DNA of 64,000 nucleotides. Source: Phyto melanocephala. Its lineage: Eukaryota > Arthropoda > Insecta > Diptera > Rhinophoridae. Where the stretch lies: positions 13,987,474-14,051,473 of the forward strand of contig OW799236.1 in assembly GCA_941918925.1 (NCBI GenBank), written 5' to 3'. Under the pieces are notes generated by a model. The model was not told where the DNA came from, did not search any database, and saw only the letters and a program-made list of their open reading frames with translations. Of the stretch, positions 1 through 10,880 are shown piece after piece; position 1 is the stretch's first letter; each line of letters begins with the position of its first letter. The translations under genes were made by a program, and so were the position numbers.

Positions 1-250
1 ATAGTAGCACGGGTAGCAAAAAGTGTTTTATAGACTATTTTTTTTTGTTTGTCGAGAAACGACCTTCTATCTAAGCTGCTTGATTGTTTCAAATTAGCAT
101 CTATAAGTGGGAATAGCTCTTCGTTTTATTTCTAAACTGGTGGTGTTAATTTTATTTATGGTGGTACTGAGATAGATAAAATCATTTTGTATTTCAAAGT
201 TATACTCATCCACACTGACCATTATTAACGTGGTTTAGTCCTCCCTATGA
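1..250. other. AT-rich left edge, no gene seen
   Basis: Non-coding AT-rich sequence with no recognisable element end or coding frame. It ends where the terminal sequence of a mariner relic begins at 251. Confidence 0.5.
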
Positions 251-682
251 TACGAGGGTTGCCTTTTATACTTCGGGATTAAAGACAACAAATCATCGAA
301 AATGGTTTTATTATTTTTCAAAATATTCCCCAATAAGTTCATGACACTTCTCCATGCATGTGAAAAAATGTTTTCAGCACTTGTCCATTTCCGGTTCAAT
401 TTCAAGGTTCAAATATTTTGCTGACTTTTGCTTTTAGTCGTTCACACAGTACGCCTGATTAAATTTTATACGCAATTAAACTTTTATAAATGACGCATAT
501 GGTTTTACCTCCTATTCTATGCACAGACTATAGAACACTGAGGTTCTTATCATTGGTTTTTCCAAACATAAGTAGCTGCATGCTCCTGAACAACTCATGG
601 CCTCCGGCTTAAAGCCTTTCGACGGTATCTATCCTTTAAAATTTTTCGTGTCGATAAAAAATTTATAAGACAACCCCTAGTA
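251..682 (-). mobile_element. Internally deleted mariner relic (C-terminal transposase on minus strand)
   Basis: The ends form an imperfect terminal inverted repeat: TACGAGGGTTGCC at 251 and the complement of TACTAGGGGTTGTC ending at 682, consistent with a mariner inserted at TA. On the minus strand, about 610 to 560 reads GGHELFRSMQ, matching the '..SDYHLFRSMQ' block that follows the last catalytic Asp in DD34D mariner transposases. Further on (about 365 to 310) it reads MEKCHELIGEYFEK, matching the usual mariner C-terminus. The N-terminal two thirds are missing, so the element is a deletion derivative of about 430 bp. Frameshifts and stops make it non-coding. Confidence 0.65.
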
Positions 683-2325
683 GCACAACCTAAATATTTT
701 GCAATTAAAAAATCCGATTTTAATGGAAGTGAAGTTGGCTGCAAAACAACTTTTGTTTTCTTTTATAAATGCTAAAAAGTAACGCTTTTTTGATTTTTTT
801 TAAGTAATTCTAGCTATTTTATCTTCAAATTTTGTTTCTATTGAGTGGATTTCATTACACAAGTAATAAGTAAACATTTTTGTTAATGCCACAACTTTAA
901 CGCTCTTATTTAAAAATGAAATTTCAGCGTTAAACCTTTAAACTAAATAATTTTACGCTTGACGCGCTGATTGAAATTGCTCTGTTACATGTTTAATTCT
1001 ATGTGCGTAAATATTGATTTTAACAACATAATCAAATTAAGTAAATAAACCATTTAGTAGTTGTATAGTGTCATGTATTTTTATTGACGATAAATGTCCA
1101 ACAATTTAAGCAAATTTAAGCGGAAGCATTGTATTAGACAAATAACAAAGGCTGTCAAAAAAAACATGAAAACATTATGTTCACATAAGTATTCAAATGT
1201 TTATGTTTATACTCAAATCCTAATATAAATAATTACACGCATTACGACATCTCTACGCCATAATAAAGAAACCTTAGCGTCACACTAAACAAATTGAGGC
1301 GTTAAATAATAAATATTTATTTAAAATTAAACAAACGAATTTTGGGCATACAAAAAACAGAAAAAAATCTATTTAAAATAGTTTAAGTCTTTAATATGAT
1401 TCCTATGTTTTCTGCAATTCATGAAAAGAATTGATAAATTTCTTGTTACTTATTTTGTGTGTATTTGTTTGCAATAATTTATTGTTCATAAAACTCCATA
1501 AATTTTTGCAAATATTATAATTTTTTATTGTATTATTTGCCTTTGTTTGTTAGTATGATTGTTTATTATATTATGCCTACATTTAGGGTTTGGTTATTGT
1601 TTTTATGTTGTTCTACCACGTTTTTGAACTTAAAGGGTCATAAGCGTGCCCACAGAATTTATAATTTATGCTTAACAAATATTATTATTATTTTTTTTTT
1701 TGCAATGTTATAGATATTTTTTGTTTTTATTTCATTTGCCATTAAAGTCATACATTTACAGTTTGAATTAAAGCCCGTTATTTTAAGAGCATTCCTTGTT
1801 TGTGCATGTAATAAGAGCAACTGTAAAAAAATGCTGGCAAATTAGCTAAAGAAAACAAAAGAACTTAAGTCAAATACTTGCAAAACATCCAATTATTTGA
1901 AATATGAAGAGATAGATATGTTTTTTGGCAAAAGCATTATAAATACTGGCAGAATTAATTGTGGGGAAATAAATTGATACAAATTCTTAAAATAAAATTA
2001 ATTGATAAGAAATTACTTATTGCTTATGGCACTCTCCACCATCACCAGTGATTAAAGATGGTTATCATACCGTATGTACCACTTAAAAATATAATAAACT
2101 AAGACTCACCAAACTACACAACTGTGGACTTGACAAAAAACTGTGAACTTTTTTGAAATTTTGAGATATTTCTGGAAAAGAAAAACAAAAATTACAATTA
2201 AAAAAATATTTTAAAGTTGATTTTTTGGATGTGATTTATATTTTCTTATAATCCTTAGAAAGACACAGAAAAATGAAAACGATAAAACGAATTTTTTTGA
2301 CTGTGGATGATGTGACAAAAAAATC
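683..2325. other. AT-rich, no gene seen
   Basis: No element ends, conserved coding blocks or RNA genes are visible. One short frame (1528-1713) is hydrophobic, low complexity and without recognisable motifs, so it is not called as a gene. Confidence 0.45.
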
Positions 2326-2435
2326 CATAGCATCCCAGCAGAAAATCTAAATCCAAAAAATCTGCTATTTTTGGCCATGCCATAGCATCCCAGCAGAAAA
2401 TCTAAATCCAAAAAATCTGCTATTTTTGGCCATGC
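2326..2435. repeat. Perfect 55-bp tandem duplication
   Basis: Two identical adjacent 55-bp units occupy 2326-2380 and 2381-2435, each running from CATAGCATCCCAGCAG to TTTTTGGCCATGC. The end of the unit coincides with the GGCCATGCCGAAT hairpin half of the DINE-like element that starts here on the minus strand. Zero divergence implies a recent duplication. Confidence 0.9.
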
Positions 2436-2630
2436 CGAATAGAATAAAATCCTTCATGATCATATACCTAGATATAATAATAATATTTCAAACCATTTTC
2501 TTTATTATTTCCAAAGCAATTTTTGAATTTTGTCATAATTAAGTGTATTCTACTAGTAAAGCCATTTTATTTGATACTTATGTATATTGATGGAGCTAAA
2601 ACAAACCCCGCCATTTTGTTTCACACGTTA

Positions 2631-2648
2631 CCTTGGATTTACACTTAG
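2631..2648 (+). repeat. SINE target-site duplication, left copy
   Basis: CCTTGGATTTACACTTAG, identical to 2863-2880. It lies within old DINE-like sequence (compare 'CTTGGATTTTACA' in sister copies), which confirms the pre-insertion site. Confidence 0.9.
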
Positions 2649-2862
2649 GTTAGGTTACGTTGAAAAGGAAGGGCACTAAAAGCCCAAACCTACGACAGGT
2701 ATACACTTATGCCCAATTGGCATGTTGTGCGCTCAATATGAATAGAATAGAAAGAGAAGAGTAGAGCAAGAGAAACAGACCAGTCTAGAGTCTCTGGCGG
2801 GAATTGAACCCGCAAACCCTAAACTGCAGAGCAGCACATTACTGACTAGTCCACCGGGGCGC
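2649..2862 (-). mobile_element. tRNA-derived SINE with 18-bp target-site duplication
   Basis: The insert is bounded by a perfect 18-bp direct repeat CCTTGGATTTACACTTAG at 2631-2648 and 2863-2880. On the minus strand it starts with a tRNA-like head: GCGCCCCGGTGGAC, a B-box-like GGTTCAATTCC near 2803, then a body with a pyrimidine-rich stretch, and it ends in a CCTAAC-type tail. The head is about 75 nt, resembles a tRNA gene folded over its T-arm, and would carry the internal pol III promoter. The clean duplication and the tail indicate LINE-mediated retroposition. It is not a functional tRNA because the acceptor and anticodon arms do not pair convincingly. Confidence 0.85.
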
Positions 2863-2880
2863 CCTTGGATTTACACTTAG
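2863..2880 (+). repeat. SINE target-site duplication, right copy
   Basis: Exact 18-bp partner of 2631-2648. Confidence 0.9.
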
Positions 2881-2966
2881 TTTAGTTTACTATATTCTAC
2901 TGGTCATTTGATACCAATATTCGGGGGTATCAAGTGGGTACAGTATGAAGTACCAGGTGCTACCCA

Positions 2967-3359
2967 TATATGTGTGGTTTTCATGGGCAACCACGTATGT
3001 CTTAAAATTAAAATTTTTCAGGAGAGCTACAAAACCGTGTAGGTTAGGTTAGGTAGAACAGGCAGCTGTTGTGCAGCTCACTTGGGTCCATTTTATTGAT
3101 CCCATTGTGATACCTGAATAGAAAAAAAAGAAGAGAAGAGAAGCAGACAACACCAGACAAACCGCGTAAGTGCTGAACGATTTTTTAATATATATAGAAG
3201 TTACGTTTTTATTCCATTAAAATATTTGAAATGGGTCCATCTTATTTGAGAAATTTTTAAAACCATGTAAAGGCCGTTTAAAACCAAACAATATAGTATT
3301 ATTAACTCAAAATCGTATGAAATTAACATACGCGGTTGCCCATGAAAGCCACAGATATA
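2967..3359. mobile_element. Non-autonomous TIR element (~390 bp)
   Basis: 34-bp terminal inverted repeats at 2967-3000 and 3326-3359 match except at three positions; shared core TTTCATGGGCAACC. No coding sequence is visible inside. A 115-bp SINE copy (3042-3156) is inserted in it. The target duplication is unclear and no superfamily can be assigned. Confidence 0.6.
3042..3156 (-). mobile_element. 5'-truncated SINE with LINE-like 3' tail
   Basis: Flanked by an imperfect duplication ACAAAACCGTGTA (3029-3041) / ACAAACCGCGTA (3157-3168). On the minus strand it has a CTGGTGTTGTCTGCTTCTCT block like the body of the SINE at 2649-2862, then GGTATCACAATGGG and AAGTGAGCTGCACAAC, ending in CCTAACCTAACC. 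The last part resembles the 3' end of the LINE fragments at 15960-16038 and 19194-19311. Confidence 0.7.
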
Positions 3360-4535
3360 ACCGTCATTTTGCGGTAGCGGTCATTACAGACTTCAGTTTT
3401 TTATAGTTTATTGCATTGCACTAATCAAGTCCTTTCATTTGCTATTTATACCCAGTAAAATCTTTTTGAAATTGTATTATAGGTTTTTAATTATTTCATG
3501 CATTACATAGTAATGAGGGGTCGTTACCAATATCGCTATTTTAAAATACGGAGTGATGGCTTGTTGGAATGAACTTCGCAAATACGTTTTATATATTTTT
3601 TTAAACAGTGAACTGCTTGTTTTTTTGAAACTATCTTTATAAATATAATATAAACAAAATTAAAATTTTTATATATTTTTGTATCGCAACAGTATACAAA
3701 TATCCAGCTATAATTCAGCTTTACTGATTACTACTTAGTCGATTGGTTTTTGTAAGTTCATTTGTAACCAAGGGTCATGATTTCTGGGACAACTTAAACA
3801 AAAATAAGTAGTTATTTGGTCGAGTTTATGTATATCTCCAATATAACTTGGCACTCGAAGTTGTAAAGAAACTGAAAGAAACTGATTTTTGTTCGTAAAT
3901 TTTCGAAAACCAAAAACACTTAATTAGTTGAAATTTGGTGCTGATATCTTAGTTAGTTTCAGAACAATTTGTAAGTTTTTCTCAGAAGTAATTTTGAGAC
4001 CAAGATTTATACTTTATATCTTAAAAATCTAAAAAATTATTTTGGAGCTTGAAAAGTTAGATATTTTTAAAAAATATATATTTTTATAAACAGTCTTTGC
4101 TTATAACTTTATCAATTAGTAACCGATTTGTGCAAACTTTTTCATTAATATCTCCTAAGGCATATAATATCTATAACTAATAACAACTGTGTCTACAAAT
4201 TATCCTAGGGCAAAAAATTTTAATTTTTGTGGTAAAAATAGGGGAAGGAACTGGAGCCTTCGTGTTTATTTGCTCATATCTTGAAAAACTATTTAGCGAT
4301 TCTGCTGATTTTTAATACCAGTTTGTTCCAACATATTTATAATATTTTGATACCACACACTAGTCTAGACAATGTCGGCGTGCTTCAAAAAACTGATTTC
4401 AACAAACACACGAGCAAACGGACATTACTCAATAGACTCCCCTATTCATAAGCTTTCAAAAAATTTCGGAAGTGAATGTTGTAAAAATATTACACGGAAT
4501 GACAAACCTTAATATACTCTTACACTCTTTTTTAA

Positions 4536-5480
4536 TAATGATATGAAAGTACAAAAAATACAATCCTTCACTACTTAAAATTTGATATCAAAACTTACAC
4601 CGCGCACAGTGGCTAAAAATTGATTTTCGTCGACCTTGTAGCATTTAAACCGATAAAGATATTTTTGCAATTTTTATTTTGGTGGTGAAAAGATTTCTTA
4701 ATCTATTCTGCAGTTTTAATTTTATTACAGCAATTGTTGAGAAATTTAAGGTCAAAGATGAATTTTTTTTTTAGCATTTAGTATGAAAATGCTATTGATT
4801 GCGATTACTTTTTTTTAACAAATAGAAATGTCATTAAGTCTCTTGTTTTAAAAAGTTTTTAATCTACATAACAGCCCAATTATCGTTATTCATGCCAGAT
4901 TTATAGAATATTAAACCTTAAAATTATGAATTATGAAACTATTAAAATTAATTTTAAAGTTCCTTAAATAAAATTATTTAGATCTATAGATCTGGTTTGG
5001 CTTTCAAAGTAGATATAACAACATTTCACAGCATTTAAGTAAAACTGCCAGATCAGTTATTGTGACCTTTCGGTTTTTCAATATGGAGTATAAGATCATG
5101 GGTTAAATTTTTAATTTATTTGTTAATTTGAATTATTATTCATATAGAGATAAAACTCATCCCAAAATTGAACTGAATCCACATTTTTTTTCTTGAGAAA
5201 AGTTTTAATAAAAATTATAACCAATTTAAATTCATCAAATGGAATTTTTACAAGTATGTTTGTATTTCTATTTAAATTATTAAAAATAAATGCCATTAAA
5301 TAAGCATAGTTGTAGGGGTTCCAAATGAATTCTTCTCTCTTAAATTTACGTGTTAAAAAAGTATACAGTACTTTAACGTATGCAAGTATTTGGGGAGTAA
5401 AATAAAAATATAAAATAAACGGAACGTGAAGGTTAAACAAAAAGGATCGAAATAACTGGAACGGAATTTAAATATTTCCG
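4536..5480. other. AT-rich, no gene seen
   Basis: No conserved frame or element terminus recognised. Minus-strand frames at 5123-5440 and 5353-5574 lack motifs and overlap the upstream part of a transposon relic. Confidence 0.4.
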
Positions 5481-5499
5481 TTCCTAATGTAAAGGGTTT

Positions 5500-6640
5500 G
5501 TCAACAGGCACGCTACAAAAGTAGACCGATTGGGACAGCAAACGACGCCATATTTTTTGCCGCCCTTTTGTCATTTTTCTTCAGTAATATTTGCCATTTC
5601 ATTATGGAAATATATACGAGCCAAAAATAAGTCGAAATTATTAAAATTTACTACCGAAATTCGGAGTCAGTGGCCTTTACGTTAAGAGTGCTACGTCCAA
5701 TTTATAGTCGTCATAATCGTCCTACGAGATCAACAATTGAGCGTCTAGTGGAAAAAATTTAATCCACAGGCACAGTACGAAATGTTCCCATGCCAGTGAG
5801 ACTAAAAAGTGCCCGTAGTGTCGAGAATATTGATGCCGGTGAGGATTCAGTTGAAGAAAGCACAAATGTGTCTCTCACACGTCCTTCTCAAGCATTGGGT
5901 ATCTCTGTGACGTCGTTGTGGCTAATTTTGCTAAAAGATCTTGGCCTACATCCTTACAAAAGCAAATTGAACCAAGAACTAAAGCCGCTTGACCACCAAA
6001 AGCGTCGTATGTTCGTGAATTTGACTGAGCAACAATTTGAAAATGATTCGGATTTTTATCGAAAAATCATCATCAGCAATGAGGCTCATTTCTGGCTGAA
6101 TGGCCAGAATGGAATCCACACGTACTCCATTAGTCATCATTGCGTCTCGAAAAAATTACGGTTTGAAGCGGTTTATAGGCCGGCGGCGTCATTGGTCGTA
6201 CTTCTTCCGTGATGATCAAGGCCGGCACGTTACTGTGAATGGGAATCGCCACCGTTCAATGATAACAGAATATTTTTGGTCCCAATTGGATTATATGGAC
6301 TTGAGAACATGTGATTCCAACAGGACGGCGCCACAAGCCACTCAGCGAATGTTACAATCAATTTATTGAAAACGAAGTTTCGAGAACATGTTACTTCACG
6401 AAATGGTTCAGTCGATTGGCCGCCTCGGTCATGCAACTTGACGCCGTTAAACTAATTCCTGTGGGGCTACGTCAAGTCTATGGTCTATGCCAACAAGCCA
6501 GCGACGATTAATGAACTTTGTATCATTTTGTACAAAGTACTAAATAATGTAAAGGTGTAAAAAATTGCTAATATTTATTTTAAAAGTAGATTATACGATT
6601 ATCTCACATGCCTGAATATTATTTTTAAAAACAGTCTTGA
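5500..6640 (+). pseudogene. Tc1/mariner-superfamily transposase fossil (near full length)
   Basis: A decayed DDE transposase can be followed from an ATG at 5604 to a C-terminus near 6632. In one frame (with stops near 5628 and 5758) it shows an HTH region with RPTRSTIERLVEK, then RSARSVENI, LGISVTSLW, KDLGLHPYKSKLNQELKP and the first catalytic block IIISNEAHFWLNG (normally SDEAHF). A frameshift near 6190 leads to YFFRDDQGRHVTVNG and RSMIT. Further shifts give the region of the second catalytic Asp, a WPPRS-type block, the VYANKPATI block, and a terminal HMPE..F motif near 6612-6632. Length and block order fit a complete transposase of about 340 residues. At least two stops and three frameshifts make it dead. 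Element ends were not identified. Confidence 0.8.
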
Positions 6641-7916
6641 CTCTAATTGTATGCACTATAACTAATTTTTTTTTATTTATTAAAATCTGTACTACATGTT
6701 TTTATTTATTAACTTAAATAATTTATTAATTTTTTTTAAACAATTTTATGCGGGTGTTTAAGAATATCAACAACTCCCACAGCTATTTCAATAATGATTT
6801 AAGATGTAAGTAGTAACAAATTAATGAAGTAATTACATTTATTTATAAACTATTACATTATCGACAAAATAAATCAAATGAGATAATCAAAAGTTTTAAC
6901 AAAATACAAAAACATATATAAAAAAAAGAAGTGTTAAGTACGTTTTTATCTTCTGGCGAACTTTTAGCCCTTTAAGAGCAACAAACATATTGCTAATGAA
7001 ACAAAATAAATAAAAACGTTAAACAAACAAAAGACTTAAGCAACAAACTTTTTAAATTCATATGATCCATATCACTTTGATTAATATTTAACACGTTTTT
7101 TGTTTTTTTTCCGCTTTTTTTTTTTGTGATCAATGTTTCTTTGCCATCGTTATTCTTACCTCATTTTAAGAAGAAAAACAAATAAAAGCCAAAAAAGATA
7201 AATGGTATAATGAACATACATATATTTTACACAATTCTACTTAAAGTCTTATCAAAATTACGCAATCTGCATGAGTTTTATTTTTTTGGGGGAATAGAAA
7301 TTGGAACAAGAACAAAACATCAACTAATGTTGATGACCTTCAAAAATAAATTAAAGTTTAACATTTTTTATGATAAAAAAGAACACATAAAACTACTTAC
7401 AATTTACGTTCTAAATAATTGTTACAACTTAATAACTAAAAAAACTAATAAAATTTCTCACCTTTGATCGCTTAAAAAAACATTTTAAGAAAAAAAATTA
7501 ATGGAAATCTTAAAAAATGAGACAGGTGATTTCTAAGAATACAATAAAACAATTTTTAAATATTATACTTTTCTCTAATGTAAACAAGTTGTCATTTATA
7601 TGTTGTTACAAGTATTTTTAAAGTGTCTGTTAGTTTTGTGCTTAAGCAGGAAGTGTGGCTGTATGTTTGCTAATTTGTTTTTACTTGCTGCAGTGTTAAG
7701 TTCATAAGCCCATATGATGAAATATAAATATTTGTAAGTTAATTGCAACTAAGTTGTGTTGACAGTTTTATAATTTTTTAAAGATTGGGTTGAAAAAAAT
7801 CATTAAATACACGACGCTATGCAGACTTTCTTGAGCAAAATAGAGCCATAGAGTATAAGCACACTTAATCATTTTATAAACTTTAAAACTTATTTAAGTA
7901 CACAAAAATGTAAAAA
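6641..7916. other. AT-rich, no gene seen
   Basis: Long A/T-rich tract with poly-T and poly-A runs. The frame at 7210-7467 is lysine/asparagine-rich by composition and shows no family motif. Confidence 0.4.
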
Positions 7917-8128
7917 TCCACATGCACATGTGGGTTTGACGTCACTAAAATGTTCAGCACTTTGGTTACATTTTTTAAAACAGTCGTAGTAAGATAAGAT
8001 AAGGTAAGATTTTGATAAAACACAAAATGAATTTTAGTCCAAAAATGCAAATGAAACACATGTGGCCGAAGTGGATACATTTATGCATACATTCAAAATA
8101 TCGTCACAGCCACATGCGTATGTGGCTT
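7917..8128. promoter_or_regulatory. Cluster of CCACATG palindromes and a consensus CRE
   Basis: CCACATGCACATGTGG near 7919-7934 is immediately followed by a perfect cAMP-response-element palindrome TGACGTCA at 7937-7944. ACACATGTGGCC lies near 8056 and AGCCACATGCGTATGTGGCT near 8108-8127. The motif clustering is seen directly; a regulatory role is inference, and no gene is adjacent. Confidence 0.25.
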
Positions 8129-8661
8129 TTTTCATTTCGTGTACTACAGGCTTAACAAAAGTTTAAGACTGGTAAAGATTTTCAAAATTAAAATCAAAAT
8201 TTTTAATTACTGAAATAAAATGGAGGCAACTTTTTACAAATTTATTAAGTTTTTATGTAAAAACTTTTTTATAAACCAATTAAGTAGAACTAAACTTTCT
8301 TCTATATGAATTACTAACTTTAACTGACCCCGAAGTACTACTCTAAAAGCTCAAATAGCAATCAACTTTGAAAGTCTTATTTCAGTAATCTGATGCCACG
8401 CTATTGCATAATTAAAAGATCTTAGTTCAAGAGTTTTTCTTCCTCTTCGCAAGAATCACTAAGTTTTAAAAGAAAATGGGACAAATGACTGAAAAGTAAA
8501 AGCAATTTGATGGTACTATTGCTTCTAAGATTTTGGATATAAAGCATTAGTTTCTTAATATTTATGCTGTTGTATATTTTCAATATTTTCCTAAATTAGT
8601 CCATGAAGAATTTTTTGCAAACTTAAACCTTTTTAACCGACTTGTCGACAAACATAAAACC

Positions 8662-9490
8662 AACAAGTAAGAGTGCTATATTCGGCCGTGCCGAATCTTA
8701 TATAACCTTCACAACGTGTAGTCATGCAATAACAGTAGTTTGTGTCACCATTCATCCCATATGAAATACGTACGTACATATAAAAACATACATATATAAA
8801 AACATCCCATTGTAAAATTATAAATTCACGTATGTATGTTAAAAAAAACAAAAAAAATTTAAAAAAAAATTAAAAAAAAAAATTTTAAACAAAAATTATT
8901 ATTTATATATATAATATATATAAAACAAAAAAAAATAAAAAAAAAATTTAAAAAAAGTAATAAAAATATAAATAATATATTAAATAAAAAATAAAAAAAA
9001 AATAAAAATAAAAAAAATTAAAAAAAAATTTTTAAAAAAATTAAAAAAAATTTTTTTTTGGCTCAGCTGGGATTCGATGCCACGTTTTCTCTAACCAGTA
9101 TACACGTTTGTATTTTTGTATGTTGTTGTTGTAATGTTATTTTTGTAAAAAAAAACCGAGGTGGTCGTGGGCTTTTGCTCATATCTCAGTTGTTTATGTA
9201 CCGATATTTCTGATTTTCAATACCGATCTACTCCCGAATATTTCTGATATTTTAATACTTCACCCGAGTCCAAACGATGTCGGGGGGGCTTCAAAAAGTT
9301 GATTTCAACATACACACGGACAGACGGACAGATGGACAGACTGACAGACTGACAGGGCTTAATCGACTCCCCTATTCATAAGCTTTCAGAAAATATATCC
9401 TTTATGGGGTCGGAAATGAAAATTGTAGAAATTTCACACGGAATGACAAACCTATATATACCCTTTTTCACTGTGTGAAGGGTATAAAAA
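8662..9490 (-). mobile_element. DINE-1/mini-me-like (HINE) element, subfamily 1
   Basis: On the minus strand it begins with TATACCCTTCACACAGTG..GGGTATATATAGG at 9490, then the conserved core CCGACCCCATAAAG (with a TAAGCTTTCAG block on the plus side), a (GTCY)n microsatellite near 9315-9355, a tRNA-like module at about 9060-9110 (GGCTCAGCTGGGATTCGATG on plus), an almost pure A/T island (8836-9058), and a 3' end with the TTCGGC..GCCGAA hairpin followed by CTTACTTGTT at 8662. Core, GTCY microsatellite and 3' hairpin are diagnostic for mini-me/DINE-1-type elements. No protein is encoded. Confidence 0.85.
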
Positions 9491-9725
9491 CAGGTTAGAT
9501 TGTTTCCAGAAGATTGTTTTAATGGCTATATTCCAACCATTCATAAAATATGTTTGCGTAATTTGCCACGTAAGACAAATAAAAGTTGCAGGGCGCTTAA
9601 AATAAGCAACGCTAGAAAAATTTAACTCATCAACATTAATTTGCCAAGTTCTGTTTTTTATTTAATGAAACTTACTTAACATTAGTAATATTTTGTTTAC
9701 CATTATATCCTATTCCAATTTACAG

Positions 9726-10880
9726 AGTTTTTAAAACTGTTATACTATTTTATAAATTGGTTGTATGATATTAGAAAACTGTTAAAAAATTTCCAAAAAT
9801 TTTTATACGATGTCATAAATTTTCTAAAACTGTTATACGATATTATTAATTTTCTAAAACTGTTATACGATATTATTAATTTTCTAAAACTGTTATACGA
9901 TATTATTAATTTTCTAAAACTGTTATACGATATTATTAATTTTCTAAAACTGTTATACGATATTATTAATTTTCTAAAACTGTTATACGATATTATTAAT
10001 TTTCTAAAACTGTTATACGATATTATTAATTTTCTAAAACTGTTATACGATGATACAAAACTGTTATACAATTTTTTAAACTTTTATACATTTTTCCATA
10101 TCTTTTTAACATTGTTTTAAAGTCTTTTAAACAATTCTTCAATATTTCTAAACATTTTTACAACTATTGTACAGTTTCAAAAAACTGTTATAAAATTAAT
10201 ATTTTATTTTAAGACGTTTTAACTATTTTATTTATTTTTACCTATTTTTAAACTTATACGGTTTATTAAAATGTTTTACAGTTTTTTTTAAACTTTTATA
10301 CAGATTTAAGAAAACTGTCATAAAAATTTTATTATAACGCGTTTAAAAATTTGTATATAATTTTTTTAAATTATTTATTCAAAAACTATTTCTCGCATTG
10401 TATAACAGTTATAAAAACTTCTTTTAAAACTCTTATTCATTATTATTTTTTATTTCAAAGTTATTTTAACTCATATTGTTATACCTCTTACACAGACTTC
10501 TTACAACTGTCATATGGCTTTTAAATATCTGATTGTTTTCATAGAGAGTATAGTAGAACAATAATTAAAACTACTATATGTTTTTTAAAACTGTTATACA
10601 TATTTTAAAAATTGAATACAAATTTTTCTGAATATTATACAGATGTTTACACTTTTATAAAAAAAATTTATATCAAAACATCGAAAAGTTTTATATTCTA
10701 AACCTGTTATACATCGTATAACACCTTTTAAAACTATTACTCATTTCTTAACTATTATACAGATCTTTAAAACTGTAGTACAGAATTTTACGTTGTTTTG
10801 GAATTTATAAATTTTTTGAAAACTTTGTATAACAGATAAAACACTTTTACAGATTTTCAAGACTTCTTTTTATTATAAAA
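9726..10880. repeat. Degenerate AAACTGTTATAC satellite region
   Basis: Over about 1.15 kb, variants of 'aaaactgttataca' recur at irregular spacing (for example near 9735, 10066, 10180, 10586, 10704, 10760). A perfectly homogenised core lies at 9841-10050. The whole appears to be one old tandem repeat of which only the core has been re-amplified. Confidence 0.6.
9811..10050. repeat. 30-bp minisatellite, 7 perfect plus 1 near-perfect copies
   Basis: Seven identical 30-bp units (TATTATTAATTTTCTAAAAC plus TGTTATACGA) run from 9841 to 10050, preceded by a one-unit variant at 9811-9840. Because the period is a multiple of three and the unit lacks stops in one frame on each strand, long repetitive open frames arise on both strands (minus 9745-10071, plus 9761-10120). 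These are by-products of the repeat, not genes. Confidence 0.95.

Larger units (their letters stand above)
2425..4535 (-). mobile_element. Old DINE-1/mini-me-like (HINE) element, minus strand, interrupted
   Basis: Read on the minus strand, the element runs from its 5' end near 4535 (a decayed form of ATACCC..GGGTAT, then a core resembling CCGACCCCATAAAG and 'TAAGCTTTC') to its 3' end near 2430 (GGCCATGCCGAAT hairpin). The middle carries the recurring blocks seen in other copies: 'CTACTGGTCAAGCC', 'TTTGATACCCATATTG' and 'GCCATTTTGTTT'. It is strongly diverged. It is interrupted by a SINE (2649-2862) and by a TIR element (2967-3359) that itself contains another SINE (3042-3156). It encodes no protein; this is a non-autonomous Helitron/Helentron-related family known from Drosophila. 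Confidence 0.65.

Noticed and set aside
2785..2862. A tRNA gene on the minus strand
   Set aside because: The B-box is good, but the sequence is the head of a SINE with flanking duplications; acceptor and anticodon stems do not pair well.
9811..10050. CRISPR-like array appearance
   Set aside because: Units are contiguous with no variable spacers, and the genome is eukaryotic.
9745..10120. Long repetitive open frames on both strands (minus 108 codons, plus 119 codons)
   Set aside because: Produced by a 30-bp minisatellite without stops; no non-repeat coding sequence, start context or splice support.
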